DNA from: a bacterium
GTDB lineage: Bacteria > Patescibacteriota > Saccharimonadia > Saccharimonadales > JACDBH01
NCBI GenBank assembly: GCA_029557395.1
Contig: JAKQIK010000045.1
Coordinates: forward strand, 1-52,649
Direction of reading: 5' to 3'
Length of the DNA stretch: 52,649 nucleotides
Shown: positions 1-7,277 of the stretch, piece by piece
How positions within the stretch are numbered: the stretch's first letter is position 1
Layout: every line of letters begins with the position of its first letter
Notes under the pieces: model-generated
Told to the model about the DNA's origin: nothing
Database searches by the model: none
The model's input: only the letters and a program-made list of their open reading frames with translations
Made by a program: the position numbers and the translations under genes

Positions 1-16
1 CAAAGAGTATAAATTT

Positions 17-45
17 ACCGCTTTATAGGCGGTTCTTTATATTTT
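17..45. terminator. Weak hairpin downstream of tgt
   Basis: A 5-bp stem (ACCGC at 17-21 with GCGGT at 29-33) is followed on the plus strand by a T-rich tract. It lies just past the 3' end of the minus-strand tgt gene and could act as a terminator in either direction. The stem is short, so this is tentative. Confidence 0.35.
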
Positions 46-63
46 TAGCCTATTAGATGCCCT

Positions 64-1167
64 TTAGGCTGGTTGACCACCTCTATACTCTTCGCAAATT
101 CGTACTAGGTATCGAAGATTATGAATACTGCAAAGTGTTCCAGCAAGTGGCTCTTTGACCTTAAACTGATGGCGCAAAAAGCCTTTTGAGTATCCTGACT
201 CGCAGGTGTAGCAATCACAGCCTGGATCAATCACACTATTATCATCTATATACTTACTGTTCGTTAAATGTATCTTTTTATCACCAGCAACCCATACAGT
301 CGCATGACGAGCATTACGTGTCGGTAATACGCAATCAAGCATATCTATGCCGTGCTCAATAGCATATCTGATATCTGGTGGATCGCCAACTCCCAGTAGG
401 AATCTTGGTCTTGGTGAATTATCGTAATAATTTGTCAGAAAATTGAGTATATCGTACATTTCGGCCTTAGTTTCACCAACTGACAAGCCTCCAATAGCAA
501 TACCACCAACGTTACTCGACTGAACAATTTCCAAACTTTTACGCCTCAATTCTTTGTCTAATCCGCCCTGTACAACCCCGAATAATATCGGTTTTTGTTC
601 TTCGGGCATGTCTACTGTAAGCCTCTCGAACTCCTTGATACAACGTTCTAACCAACGATGTGTCCTTTCGTATGCTTCTAGCACATCTTTTCTAGATTTA
701 TTATCTAAACCTGTCAAATGATCAAAAGCCACAATCATATCCGACCCTAGTTCTAGCTGAATCTGAATGGATTTCTCTGGGGTAATTAATCGCATTTCTC
801 CTGTCACCGGATGTTTAAATTCAACCCCTTCTTCTGTTATCTTACGTAATTTACTAAGGCTAAAAATTTGAAAACCCCCAGAATCAGTTAAAATTGGACC
901 ACGCCATTTACCGAACCCATGTACACCGCCAAGAGCACTGACTACCTGTTCGCCCGGCTGTAAATGCAAATGATATGTATTAGCTAATACTACCTGTACT
1001 CCGGTAGATTCTACTTGTTCGGGAGTTAAGCTCTTGACCACTCCTCTGGTACCATCAGGCATAAATATCGGTGTCATGACCCGCCCTACCCGTGTTTGTA
1101 GTATCGCCGAACGACTTCCATCATCAGCTGGCTTTATACCCTTAAAAAATGTGTTTTTTACATCCAT
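64..1167 (-). CDS. tgt: tRNA-guanine transglycosylase (queuine tRNA-ribosyltransferase)
   Basis: This is a bacterial TGT of 367 residues, close to the usual family length. It exchanges the wobble guanine of GUN-anticodon tRNAs (Asp, Asn, His, Tyr) for a queuosine precursor or queuine. Visible motifs are LTDSGGFQIF in the first third, the active-site segment around IDMLDCVLPTRNARH, and a C-terminal zinc site with a CxCxxC cluster followed by a histidine (CDCYTCESGY...IHNLRY). The ATG at 1167 was chosen because family homology begins there; the frame stays open upstream, but a TGTTATAAT extended -10 at 1178-1186 makes longer starts unlikely. A tRNA-Asp(GTC), a natural substrate, is encoded about 3.7 kb away. 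No queuosine biosynthesis genes are visible, so salvage of a precursor is possible (inference). Confidence 0.95.
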   Translation of the reverse strand: MDVKNTFFKGIKPADDGSRSAILQTRVGRVMTPIFMPDGTRGVVKSLTPEQVESTGVQVVLANTYHLHLQPGEQVVSALGGVHGFGKWRGPILTDSGGFQIFSLSKLRKITEEGVEFKHPVTGEMRLITPEKSIQIQLELGSDMIVAFDHLTGLDNKSRKDVLEAYERTHRWLERCIKEFERLTVDMPEEQKPILFGVVQGGLDKELRRKSLEIVQSSNVGGIAIGGLSVGETKAEMYDILNFLTNYYDNSPRPRFLLGVGDPPDIRYAIEHGIDMLDCVLPTRNARHATVWVAGDKKIHLTNSKYIDDNSVIDPGCDCYTCESGYSKGFLRHQFKVKEPLAGTLCSIHNLRYLVRICEEYRGGQPA

Positions 1168-1177
1168 AACAGAGGTA

Positions 1178-1186
1178 ATTATAACA
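1178..1186 (-). promoter_or_regulatory. Extended -10 promoter of tgt
   Basis: The minus strand reads TGTTATAAT, an extended -10 with a perfect TATAAT, whose downstream edge is 10 nt from the tgt ATG. The transcript would have almost no leader. No good -35 is seen. It lies back to back with the plus-strand promoter at 1193-1221. Confidence 0.6.
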
Positions 1187-1192
1187 CAATCA

Positions 1193-1221
1193 TTGACATA
1201 TTTATATGAATATGTTAACAT
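1193..1221 (+). promoter_or_regulatory. Sigma-70-type promoter of the 39-codon gene
   Basis: A perfect TTGACA (1193-1198) is separated by 17 bp from TAACAT (1216-1221). Transcription would start near 1228, just before a GAGGAG ribosome-binding site and a GTG start. This is one of the best promoter matches in the window. Confidence 0.7.
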
Positions 1222-1245
1222 AAGCGAGTTAATCGAGGAGATTTG

Positions 1246-1365
1246 GTGAGTAAAACTCAGCCAACCACGCTTGACGGCTTTAAATTGTTCTACGAGGAAC
1301 TCATAAATATAAAGCCCGCCAAGCAACGTTTGCGCCGGCCAAAAGCTAGTGTAATCGTTAATTAA
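1246..1365 (+). CDS. Small basic protein of 39 residues, unrecognised
   Basis: The GTG at 1246 is preceded by a strong Shine-Dalgarno (GAGGAG at 1235-1240, 5 nt spacer) and opens a 39-codon frame ending in TAA. The protein begins MSKTQPTTLDGFKLFYEEL and has a basic C-terminal half rich in Lys and Arg. No membrane segment is evident. The frame has its own promoter at 1193-1221 and a terminator at 1417-1450, so it forms a complete monocistronic unit in the gap between tgt and the nrdR-like gene. I do not recognise the family. The transcript could also act as a small RNA, but the ribosome-binding site favours a peptide. Confidence 0.55.
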   Translation: MSKTQPTTLDGFKLFYEELINIKPAKQRLRRPKASVIVN

Positions 1366-1416
1366 CAATCCAGTACTACGTGGCAACACTTAGCAACTGG
1401 GACAGAGGTGGATTAT

Positions 1417-1450
1417 AAAAACCTTCAGGTCAAACCCTGAAGGTTTTTCT
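1417..1450 (+). terminator. Rho-independent terminator
   Basis: A 13-bp perfect stem (AAAAACCTTCAGG with CCTGAAGGTTTTT) has a 6-nt loop and a following T-rich tract. It ends the small transcription unit at 1193-1365 and insulates the nrdR-like gene from it. Confidence 0.85.
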
Positions 1451-1508
1451 TTTCCCCAGAAATATATATAGTTATCCACTAGCTTTTTTAACAGCGTTAT
1501 GTCAATAT

Positions 1509-1934
1509 ATGGACATGAAATGTATTTATTGTCATTCAAAAACCCAAGTAACAAACTCGCGGTCCAAAACCTTGGATTCGTCTGTCTGGCGTCGCAGACA
1601 ATGTACGACCTGCCAAGCAGAGTTTAGCAGTATCGAATTACCCGACTATTCAAAAAGTTTAGTAGTCAAATCTACGTCCGGTAAACTATTTGCCTTTTCC
1701 AGAGATAAACTCTTTCTTAGCCTGCATAAAGCACTGGGTCATAGACAAGATGTACTAAATAGCGCCAGTGCTATCTGCGACACCGTGGTAGCGAAGTTAA
1801 TTAGACAAAATGACCAGGAAAAAGGCTTAATAAAAGCATCGTCACTTGCACGTACAGCCCATGAAACACTCAAGCGATTTGATAGCTTGGCGGCAAGCAC
1901 TTATAAAGCCTACCACCGTCATTACATCAACTAG
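1509..1934 (+). CDS. nrdR: NrdR-like transcriptional regulator
   Basis: The protein has 141 residues and the NrdR layout: an N-terminal zinc ribbon with two CxxC pairs (CIYC and CTTC), a WRRRQC stretch matching the conserved RRRxC segment, then an ATP-cone-like domain (SLVVKSTSGKLFAFSRDKL). NrdR represses ribonucleotide reductase genes according to bound nucleotide. It is shorter and more diverged than typical NrdR (about 150 residues), so the cone may be degenerate. The start at 1509 has no strong Shine-Dalgarno; an in-frame ATG at 1515 (MKCIYC) resembles the usual NrdR N-terminus. It is convergent with the VKOR gene. No nrd genes are in the window. Confidence 0.75.
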   Translation: MDMKCIYCHSKTQVTNSRSKTLDSSVWRRRQCTTCQAEFSSIELPDYSKSLVVKSTSGKLFAFSRDKLFLSLHKALGHRQDVLNSASAICDTVVAKLIRQNDQEKGLIKASSLARTAHETLKRFDSLAASTYKAYHRHYIN

Positions 1935-1941
1935 AATAACC

Positions 1942-2610
1942 CTAGATAAGTGTCGACCAGTAATACCAAAACTTGATCAAAATAGTCAAAACAATCACCA
2001 AGTACCAACCAATCAGTATATTGGCATGATTTGATTGCAAGAACCTAACCAAAGAATCATACTTTTTGCTAATTTTTATGTTTTTCTCACGCAGATTATA
2101 CAGTGTTGTGTATAGGAAAATCGGTATTGTAACTGTCCAAACAACCATACACCAAGGACAAAGTGCCTCAATTACAAAGATACTCTGAAACTGCAACCAA
2201 GTAATGAATAGGACGCCGAACAATGTTCCTGCCTGTAAGCCCAGCCAAAACCAAAGCCTGAATGAAGCGCCAGCGAGTAGAGCCATTCCGACCGTCACAA
2301 CAATAGCAAAACCAGCCACACCGATAAATGGATTGGGAAATCCAAAAGCCGATGCTTGCGGGGTTATCATGACAGAGCCACAGCTAAGAAGTGGGCTGAT
2401 ATTACAACTTGGCTGATAGGCTGGGTTTATCAAAATCTCTACTTTTTCAATTGATAAATCGGCAGAAGCAATAAACCCGATCATACCTAAAATTACCAGA
2501 AGTAGCCCAATAATTTCGGGAAGGGTACGTTTCATGAAAGGCTTTCTGTTTTTGACCTTTTTCTTAGCTGTTTGATTTATTCCCATATATTGCCAAATGT
2601 ACTTAATCAT
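1942..2610 (-). CDS. VKOR-family membrane thiol oxidoreductase
   Basis: This 222-residue integral membrane protein has about five hydrophobic segments and the two VKOR cysteine pairs: an upstream pair in the loop around PSCNISPLLSCGS and the active CPWC in a later helix. Bacterial VKOR proteins use quinone to reoxidise a DsbA-like partner and so form disulfides in exported proteins. No fused thioredoxin domain is present, so a separate partner is expected. It starts 4 nt after the glycosyltransferase stop, which suggests translational coupling; a second in-frame ATG at 2535 is possible. The Cys-containing pilus and surface proteins encoded nearby are plausible clients (inference). Confidence 0.9.
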   Translation of the reverse strand: MIKYIWQYMGINQTAKKKVKNRKPFMKRTLPEIIGLLLVILGMIGFIASADLSIEKVEILINPAYQPSCNISPLLSCGSVMITPQASAFGFPNPFIGVAGFAIVVTVGMALLAGASFRLWFWLGLQAGTLFGVLFITWLQFQSIFVIEALCPWCMVVWTVTIPIFLYTTLYNLREKNIKISKKYDSLVRFLQSNHANILIGWYLVIVLTILIKFWYYWSTLI

Positions 2611-2614
2611 AGAT

Positions 2615-4204
2615 TTATTTCTTGACAGCCTTTTCTGTTACATCAAATTTACCCATATATTTACCAATCATCAGACGGGTCTGAGAATAGAGAGCTGCCG
2701 CAGAGTTATAGAGAAGTGTCGTGATAGGAAGCAAAACCCATTGCACAACCATAAATATATTTCTGTGTTTTTTGTAACGCTCTGGCCTAGGCGGAAGAAA
2801 CTTCAAACTTAGTAGCAAGCTTACAAAAAGCCCAGACAAAGCTATGGTTTGTATCGTGCTAGCCATCCTTGGTAACTGATTTGCTACAAAATTATCAGGC
2901 TTTATAACAGCGGGAATTAGTGGTGCCACTAAAATAGTTAGGGAGGCAGTAGCCCATGAAACATGACCATCAATCAATCTGGCTAGCTTCATGAAGAAAT
3001 CTATCCTTGGGACTTTACTGCCCTTTGCAAAACCCTTTGAAGCAACATAGGCCACATCACTAGCGCCCCAAGCCCAACGTTGCAATTGCTTAAATTGAGC
3101 TTTTAGAGTCCGTCTGTAATTATCTGCCAAAACTGCATCTTGGTATATTGGAGTAAAGATTGGATAAACTTCGTGTTTACCATCAAATCTAAAATACGTT
3201 CTCCAAAATTGATGACCATCCTCAACTATTGTCCTGACACTCCAAAAATCAGTATCGATGAGCGCGGCCATGCTCTGAGCATGAGAACTAAAATTCCTCA
3301 GCATATGTGGTCTCAAACTTAAAACAATATTCCAAAATGAATTACCTGTAGCTATGACCCTCATTGGTGCTGGAGCGTCCCAAATATTATTAGTAAATAT
3401 CGGGATTGGCTGATAAGACACATATCTGGGATCCTCTGTGCTACAAAATGTATAAGTCAACGCAGAAAGATACCACTGGTGTGGCCTATTGTCTGCATCT
3501 AACGTAGTAACGACTACTTTTTCTGGGTTAATTTTGGATTTTTCAAGATATTTTTGTAACTCCCTACCAGCAAAAGTAATATTTCCACCCTTGCCTATCA
3601 CCTCTCCAGGTATGTTGTCGGGATGTTTGATAGCAAAAGCGTGCTTAAAATTACTCTTGTACTCTTTGATGAGGTCGTTGGCCTGATATTCAACTTGAGA
3701 CCCACCTCTTTCTTCATAAGCTAACACTAGAATCACTTTTTTCATGTCATATTTTGACGCTAGGACAGATTGGATTGTAGGCTCTAGGATATCTCTGCTC
3801 TCGTTATATGTTGCGATAATAATAGCGTGATAAACCTCGCTTGGCTGACAAAATACCGGGTATTCTACAAGTCTGCCTACATTCCTGATGTGCCATTTTG
3901 GATTTTTGCCATGCGGATGTGTAAGTTTGCCAGCTTCTAGGTCATCAACCAGTAATTGCCAGTTGAGCGCTTGTTGTCTGGATAACATTCGATATCCCTG
4001 GATAGACCTTATACTCATTACAATGCCTTTAAAAAACCAGACTAGCAAGAAGGCAAGGATAAATACGGCAAACAAGTTCGGATTAAAAATACTAAATGCA
4101 ATCGGGGCTATTAATACGCTCCAACTAATGGCTCCTGGTAAGATCTCCCAGAGTCTATATTTCCAACTTCTATCTTTTTCGTATGGAATCTCTATATTCG
4201 TCAT
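2615..4204 (-). CDS. Membrane-embedded family 2 glycosyltransferase (processive type)
   Basis: The protein has 529 residues with two N-terminal transmembrane helices, a cytoplasmic GT-A domain (about residues 115-390) and several C-terminal helices, the layout of cellulose-synthase-like and hyaluronan-synthase-like enzymes. Visible catalytic signatures are TTLDADNRPH (the metal-binding DxD), IVEDGHQFWR (the ED general base) and QLQRWAWG (the QxxRW motif). It would polymerise a sugar at the membrane; the substrate cannot be told from sequence. Its start overlaps the stop of the upstream small membrane protein by 4 nt and its stop is 4 nt before the VKOR start, so the three form one minus-strand operon. 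Confidence 0.88.
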   Translation of the reverse strand: MTNIEIPYEKDRSWKYRLWEILPGAISWSVLIAPIAFSIFNPNLFAVFILAFLLVWFFKGIVMSIRSIQGYRMLSRQQALNWQLLVDDLEAGKLTHPHGKNPKWHIRNVGRLVEYPVFCQPSEVYHAIIIATYNESRDILEPTIQSVLASKYDMKKVILVLAYEERGGSQVEYQANDLIKEYKSNFKHAFAIKHPDNIPGEVIGKGGNITFAGRELQKYLEKSKINPEKVVVTTLDADNRPHQWYLSALTYTFCSTEDPRYVSYQPIPIFTNNIWDAPAPMRVIATGNSFWNIVLSLRPHMLRNFSSHAQSMAALIDTDFWSVRTIVEDGHQFWRTYFRFDGKHEVYPIFTPIYQDAVLADNYRRTLKAQFKQLQRWAWGASDVAYVASKGFAKGSKVPRIDFFMKLARLIDGHVSWATASLTILVAPLIPAVIKPDNFVANQLPRMASTIQTIALSGLFVSLLLSLKFLPPRPERYKKHRNIFMVVQWVLLPITTLLYNSAAALYSQTRLMIGKYMGKFDVTEKAVKK

Positions 4205-4557
4205 CTCAATACCATTAGAGCATTACTGACTATTATAGTAAGTAGATTAGTCAAACTACAGACTGCAAGAATAATGACGGATACATTTTTTCTGATAATA
4301 AATGTCTTCAGGCTAAGCATTGTTGAAATAGTAAAATTCAAGATGAGAAATAATACAAATCCAGCCATGTCCAAACCAAATCCCCTCTGATACTCACCAA
4401 TTCCATAGTCTGCCCTATATTCTATGATGTAGTTAGTAGTAGTACCAGAATCTAACCTAAAAAGTATCAAAACCGCACCGGCTATGACCAAGAAAATGTT
4501 GATTATTAGTAATAATAATATAGCCTTGTTGTGAAAATATTTATTTGGAATTGTCAT
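4201..4557 (-). CDS. Small membrane protein, first gene of the GT2-VKOR operon
   Basis: A 118-residue protein with three predicted transmembrane helices (near residues 10-32, 60-80 and 90-115) and a short extracytoplasmic loop rich in Tyr and Gly between the first two. No family was recognised. It overlaps the glycosyltransferase start by 4 nt, so the two are probably translationally coupled, and it may be an accessory subunit of that enzyme (inference from position only). Confidence 0.7.
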   Translation of the reverse strand: MTIPNKYFHNKAILLLLIINIFLVIAGAVLILFRLDSGTTTNYIIEYRADYGIGEYQRGFGLDMAGFVLFLILNFTISTMLSLKTFIIRKNVSVIILAVCSLTNLLTIIVSNALMVLR

Positions 4558-4645
4558 AATAAGCTAGACTAATTATACACCTAAAACAGTAGTATAAACA
4601 ATCCATACTAGTAGATCGCTCTCTGTTCTGACTGGATAAATTGCT

Positions 4646-4693
4646 CAAACAAAAACCCCCAGGCTATGCCTTGGGGGCCTTTGTTTGGCGCGC
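4646..4693 (-). repeat. Second copy of the tRNA-Asp 3' end plus terminator
   Basis: This 48-bp block is identical to 4834-4881. On the minus strand it reads the last bases of the tRNA-Asp acceptor with CCA, then the AAACAAAGG linker and the CCCCC/GGGGG terminator hairpin with its T-run. No tRNA body lies in front of this copy, so it is an orphan duplicate 188 bp downstream of the real one. Confidence 0.85.
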
Positions 4694-4833
4694 CGGGGCC
4701 GGATAGCGGGCTTCGCCCTTCTTCGCTCAGGTGAAAAGAAAATGCCTATCGGCGCTTTCTTTTCTTACTTCGCTACGCCGAACCGGCCGTTCGCTTTGCT
4801 CACTCTTCGCCGGTTCAAATCACTGGAGCACAC
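4694..4833. other. GC-rich hairpin-forming spacer between the duplicated tRNA-Asp tails
   Basis: About 140 bp, clearly richer in G+C than its surroundings, holding several inverted repeats (for example GAAAAGAAA with TTTCTTTTC, and paired CCGG blocks) and repeated CTTCGC-type words. The plus-strand open frame running through it continues into the tRNA and reads the familiar tRNA-derived RPDSNRR string, so I do not call a gene. It may be the remnant of a lost tRNA or a small inserted repeat. Confidence 0.5.
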
Positions 4834-4873
4834 CAAACAAAAACCCCCAGGCTATGCCTTGGGGGCCTTTGTT
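4834..4873 (-). terminator. Rho-independent terminator of tRNA-Asp
   Basis: Directly after the CCA of tRNA-Asp, the minus strand forms a perfect hairpin (CCCCCAAGG...CCTGGGGG, stem at 4844-4865) followed by TTTTTGTTTG. It is duplicated exactly at 4646-4693. Confidence 0.85.
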
Positions 4874-4950
4874 TGGCGCGCTCGACCGGATTCGAACCGG
4901 CGATCTCCTCCGTGACAGGGAGGCATGTTAGGCCTCTACACCACGAGCGC
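4874..4950 (-). tRNA. tRNA-Asp (GTC)
   Basis: A complete 77-nt cloverleaf: acceptor stem GCGCTCG/CGAGCGC, D arm, anticodon stem-loop with GTC (plus-strand gac at 4914-4916), T loop TTCGAAT, discriminator G and an encoded CCA. A GUC anticodon makes it a substrate for the TGT enzyme encoded at 64-1167. Confidence 0.95.
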
Positions 4951-5015
4951 AAGATAATCCAACCCAGTTATTTTAGCAATTATTTACTTATTTTTCAACT
5001 ATCAGCACTCATGTG

Positions 5016-5177
5016 TTAACCCATGGAGCCGAAGATGGGACTGTGGGCCCACGACCCGAAAACCACCAGTGGTGGTTTGAGTTCACGAGAAATAAGCCTT
5101 TCTGATTGAATAGTAAGCTGATATACACACGGTTTATCAAGATGAATAGTGATGAGGTCGTGCTTTTTGTAAGCCAT
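5016..5177 (-). CDS. Doubtful 53-codon frame downstream of tRNA-Thr
   Basis: An ATG-started frame of 53 codons (MAYKKHDLITIHLDKP...) runs from just after tRNA-Thr into a partial copy of that tRNA's 3' end, which encodes its last dozen residues. There is no clear Shine-Dalgarno and no recognised family. It may be chance, or the residue of a small element that inserted at the tRNA 3' end. Confidence 0.2.
   Translation of the reverse strand: MAYKKHDLITIHLDKPCVYQLTIQSERLISRELKPPLVVFGSWAHSPIFGSMG
5024..5056 (-). pseudogene. Partial copy of the tRNA-Thr 3' end
   Basis: On the minus strand this block ends in ...CCCATCTTCGGCTCCA, matching the T-stem, acceptor and CCA of tRNA-Thr at 5203-5278. The first 19 plus-strand bases are identical; the T-loop bases are changed, and then nine more bases match. 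It lies 179 bp downstream of the intact gene, the arrangement left by integration at a tRNA 3' end or by partial duplication. A small hairpin (AACCACC/GGTGGTT) adjoins it. Confidence 0.75.
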
Positions 5178-5202
5178 AACAACACACAAAACTAGAACAT
5201 TA

Positions 5203-5278
5203 TGGAGCCGAAGATGGGACTCGAACCCACGACCTGCTCGTTACGAATGAGCTGCTCTACCAGCTGAGCTACTTCGGC
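5203..5278 (-). tRNA. tRNA-Thr (CGT)
   Basis: A complete 76-nt cloverleaf with acceptor GCCGAAG/CTTCGGC, T loop TTCGAGT and encoded CCA. The anticodon loop TTCGTAA gives CGT, threonine. The closing pair of the anticodon stem is an A31-C39 mismatch, a small oddity. The 3' end is partly repeated at 5024-5056. Confidence 0.93.
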
Positions 5279-5316
5279 ACTAATAGAAACTACCTGAGAT
5301 TATACACCACAAAAGG

Positions 5317-6459
5317 CTACCTACTGGGCCCTGGGTCTACCGGACCTTGCCCTGGTACTGTCAATTCTTGTCCAGATTGTACCTCTGGAATATCAATCAG
5401 CTTCTTTAGCGAGCTTTTTTGTTTTTGTTCATCAATGTAATGTTTGATATCTTTGAGATTAATCTGAATATGTGCTGCCCTGGCCTTACCGTTTTCAATA
5501 CTCAAGGTTTTAACGATTTCTAGGGTATAATCTGCATTAATAATATTAGAATACTGGCCTACCTGTTGAGCAAAAACTATTTCTGTTACCTTGGCTGACA
5601 ACTCCTTGCTTGAAGTTGTTATTTCGGTTGCGTATTCACCACCGTTAGCCTTGGTGGATTCATCATCTGAGAATTCACTAGCCACTACTGCAAAATCGGC
5701 ACCTGATTTTAGCTTATCAAGGGCAGAATTAGCCTTTGCATGAGCCTCAGTGTCAAGCTTATCGACAACCTTCCTAGCTAATACTTGTTGCTTATAGGCT
5801 CGCCTAAAGTCATTCAAAGACCAACCCCAATAGTCTCGAAGGACATCTTCTAGCATTTTCTTATCCGAGCCAAGTCTATCTTGCTTAGATATCAAATCCA
5901 ATCCTTTCTCTAATTCTTCAGCAGATACAGATACGTCATTTTTTTCGGCCAGAGACTTAACATACGCATCGTTTATTACTTGATCAAGTGATTGCTTCTT
6001 TAGTTCTTTTAGTTGCTCTTGGCCCTCACTGGTAGAAAAATTTACCTTTTGCTGATTTTCGTAATAATGGATGTTGCGCCTTAGCTCAAACAAATAATTT
6101 TCATAAGATACAAACCTACCATCTACTCTAGCTACTGGAAAAGGTACAATCTGCGTAACTCTATAAGTAAACGTGGATGTACTCTGAAACTTATATAGGC
6201 TTAGGAGTGAATAAACAATGAACAGGACTAATGTTAGTAAAAATATTGATATTGATAACCAAACTATCTTATGTTTTGAGTGTTGTAATGGATAGATATA
6301 CTTACGAGCACCGGCCAGCACTTCTTCTCTATGCTCTGCAACTGTCTCATTGGTTATGTATGGCAACTTGGTAGAGACCGTGGTCTCACTATCTTTTTTC
6401 CTAATCTTGTTGATGGGTTTCTTAACCGAATCTTTAACTTTTGAGAATTTATTCTTCAT
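5317..6459 (-). CDS. Membrane-anchored SurA/PrsA-like peptidyl-prolyl isomerase
   Basis: The protein has 380 residues: a basic N-terminal cytoplasmic part of about 65 residues, one transmembrane helix, a SurA-N-like helical chaperone region (ending YWGWSLNDFRRAYKQQVLA) and a parvulin-like domain seen in SGADFAVVASEFSDDEST...GGEY. Such proteins help fold secreted proteins outside the membrane. The ATG at 6459 has a good Shine-Dalgarno (AAGGA, 7 nt spacer) and overlaps the upstream gene's end by 11 nt; the longer frame to 6510 lacks this support. The C-terminal tail is rich in Pro and Gly. Isomerase activity is uncertain because the parvulin domain is diverged. Confidence 0.85.
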   Translation of the reverse strand: MKNKFSKVKDSVKKPINKIRKKDSETTVSTKLPYITNETVAEHREEVLAGARKYIYPLQHSKHKIVWLSISIFLLTLVLFIVYSLLSLYKFQSTSTFTYRVTQIVPFPVARVDGRFVSYENYLFELRRNIHYYENQQKVNFSTSEGQEQLKELKKQSLDQVINDAYVKSLAEKNDVSVSAEELEKGLDLISKQDRLGSDKKMLEDVLRDYWGWSLNDFRRAYKQQVLARKVVDKLDTEAHAKANSALDKLKSGADFAVVASEFSDDESTKANGGEYATEITTSSKELSAKVTEIVFAQQVGQYSNIINADYTLEIVKTLSIENGKARAAHIQINLKDIKHYIDEQKQKSSLKKLIDIPEVQSGQELTVPGQGPVDPGPSR

Positions 6460-7018
6460 CTTGTATTCCTTCTTGCTGTGGAGATAAACCAGCACCCATA
6501 CTATGGCCAAGATCTCTCAGTAAATGTAGAAGTTTCTTTTGGATCTTAGCTGGGTGATGGACATGACTAATGGTCAGACTCCCCACATAAGTTTGTACAA
6601 CTATTGTACCAAATCCTAGCAGAGTCTGCTCAATTCCATCAATTTCATAATTAACCATTTGAATTTGATCAACACCGATAGCCACCATACTTCGCTTGAA
6701 CAAGCCTTTTTGGGTAATTTGTATCATACGCTGATCCGTAAAAATATAAACACTATAGTTCCAGCTAATCCACCAAGGTAACATAATCAACAGCCCTAAT
6801 AAAAATCCTATTGCTAGCGCTATATAAAAAGTCATAACGGTCGGTAGTTTTTCGGGGTTATTTGCATAAACAAAATTCATACCCACTACTACGAGCATTG
6901 GTATCAGTAGTCCAACACAAGCAAATACGAGCCCCCTACGCATAACAACTGGGTGTTTGCGAAACACTAATAGCACAACCTCGTCATCAAATTGCTCTTT
7001 GAAATACCTAATCGGCAT
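6449..7018 (-). CDS. Membrane protein with bacterial PH domain (bPH2/DUF304 type)
   Basis: A 189-residue protein: a short N-terminus, two transmembrane helices (GLVFACVGLLIPMLVVVG and a second near residues 60-85), then a bPH-type beta domain with the pattern YSVYIFTDQRMIQITQKGLF...VGVDQIQMVNYEIDG. These domains sit on the cytoplasmic face of the membrane; their ligands are mostly unknown. I chose the ATG at 7018 because an extended -10 (TGGTACAAT, 7059-7067) places the transcript start after the alternative TTG at 7057. It overlaps the foldase gene downstream by 11 nt, so the two are one operon. Confidence 0.82.
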   Translation of the reverse strand: MPIRYFKEQFDDEVVLLVFRKHPVVMRRGLVFACVGLLIPMLVVVGMNFVYANNPEKLPTVMTFYIALAIGFLLGLLIMLPWWISWNYSVYIFTDQRMIQITQKGLFKRSMVAIGVDQIQMVNYEIDGIEQTLLGFGTIVVQTYVGSLTISHVHHPAKIQKKLLHLLRDLGHSMGAGLSPQQEGIQDEE

Positions 7019-7058
7019 ATCATCACCAATATCTTCAGTTCCATTAGCCAAAAACAAT

Positions 7059-7067
7059 ATTGTACCA
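7059..7067 (-). promoter_or_regulatory. Extended -10 promoter of the bPH-foldase operon
   Basis: The minus strand reads TGGTACAAT, an extended -10. The predicted transcript start near 7052 leaves a leader of about 34 nt before the ATG at 7018. Confidence 0.5.
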
Positions 7068-7115
7068 GACTTATCCAGTCATTTTGCTCATTGGTTACAC
7101 CAACAAGTATAAATC

Positions 7116-7190
7116 TGGTGCCCCCGCCAGGATTCGAACCTGGAGCTTCTCTTTAGGAGAGAGATGTTTTATCCCTTGAACTACAGGGGC
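7116..7190 (-). tRNA. tRNA-Arg (CCT)
   Basis: A 75-nt cloverleaf with acceptor GCCCCTG/CGGGGGC, a perfect anticodon stem TCTCT/AGAGA, loop CTCCTAA (anticodon CCT), T loop TTCGAAT, discriminator A and encoded CCA. Confidence 0.95.
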
Positions 7191-7277
7191 ATCTGTAATC
7201 AGGATATATACTAACATAGACAGCTGGTTTGTCTAAGTCAAAACAGATAGATAGTATCTTTGAGCGTAGACGATAGG

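Noticed and set aside
4780..4835. A second tRNA on the plus strand ending GGTTCAAATC...ACACCA
   Set aside because: The T-loop-like word is present, but the T stem does not pair properly and no anticodon or acceptor stem can be formed upstream.
4685..4931. Plus-strand open frames over the tRNA-Asp region (ending RPDSNRRSPP)
   Set aside because: They read through a tRNA gene and the duplicated terminator on the opposite strand; the RPDSNRR string is a well-known artefact of translating tRNA genes.
6460..6510. Longer N-terminus for the foldase gene (start at 6510)
   Set aside because: The ATG at 6459 has a good Shine-Dalgarno, and the longer form would overlap the upstream gene by 62 bp with no ribosome-binding site.
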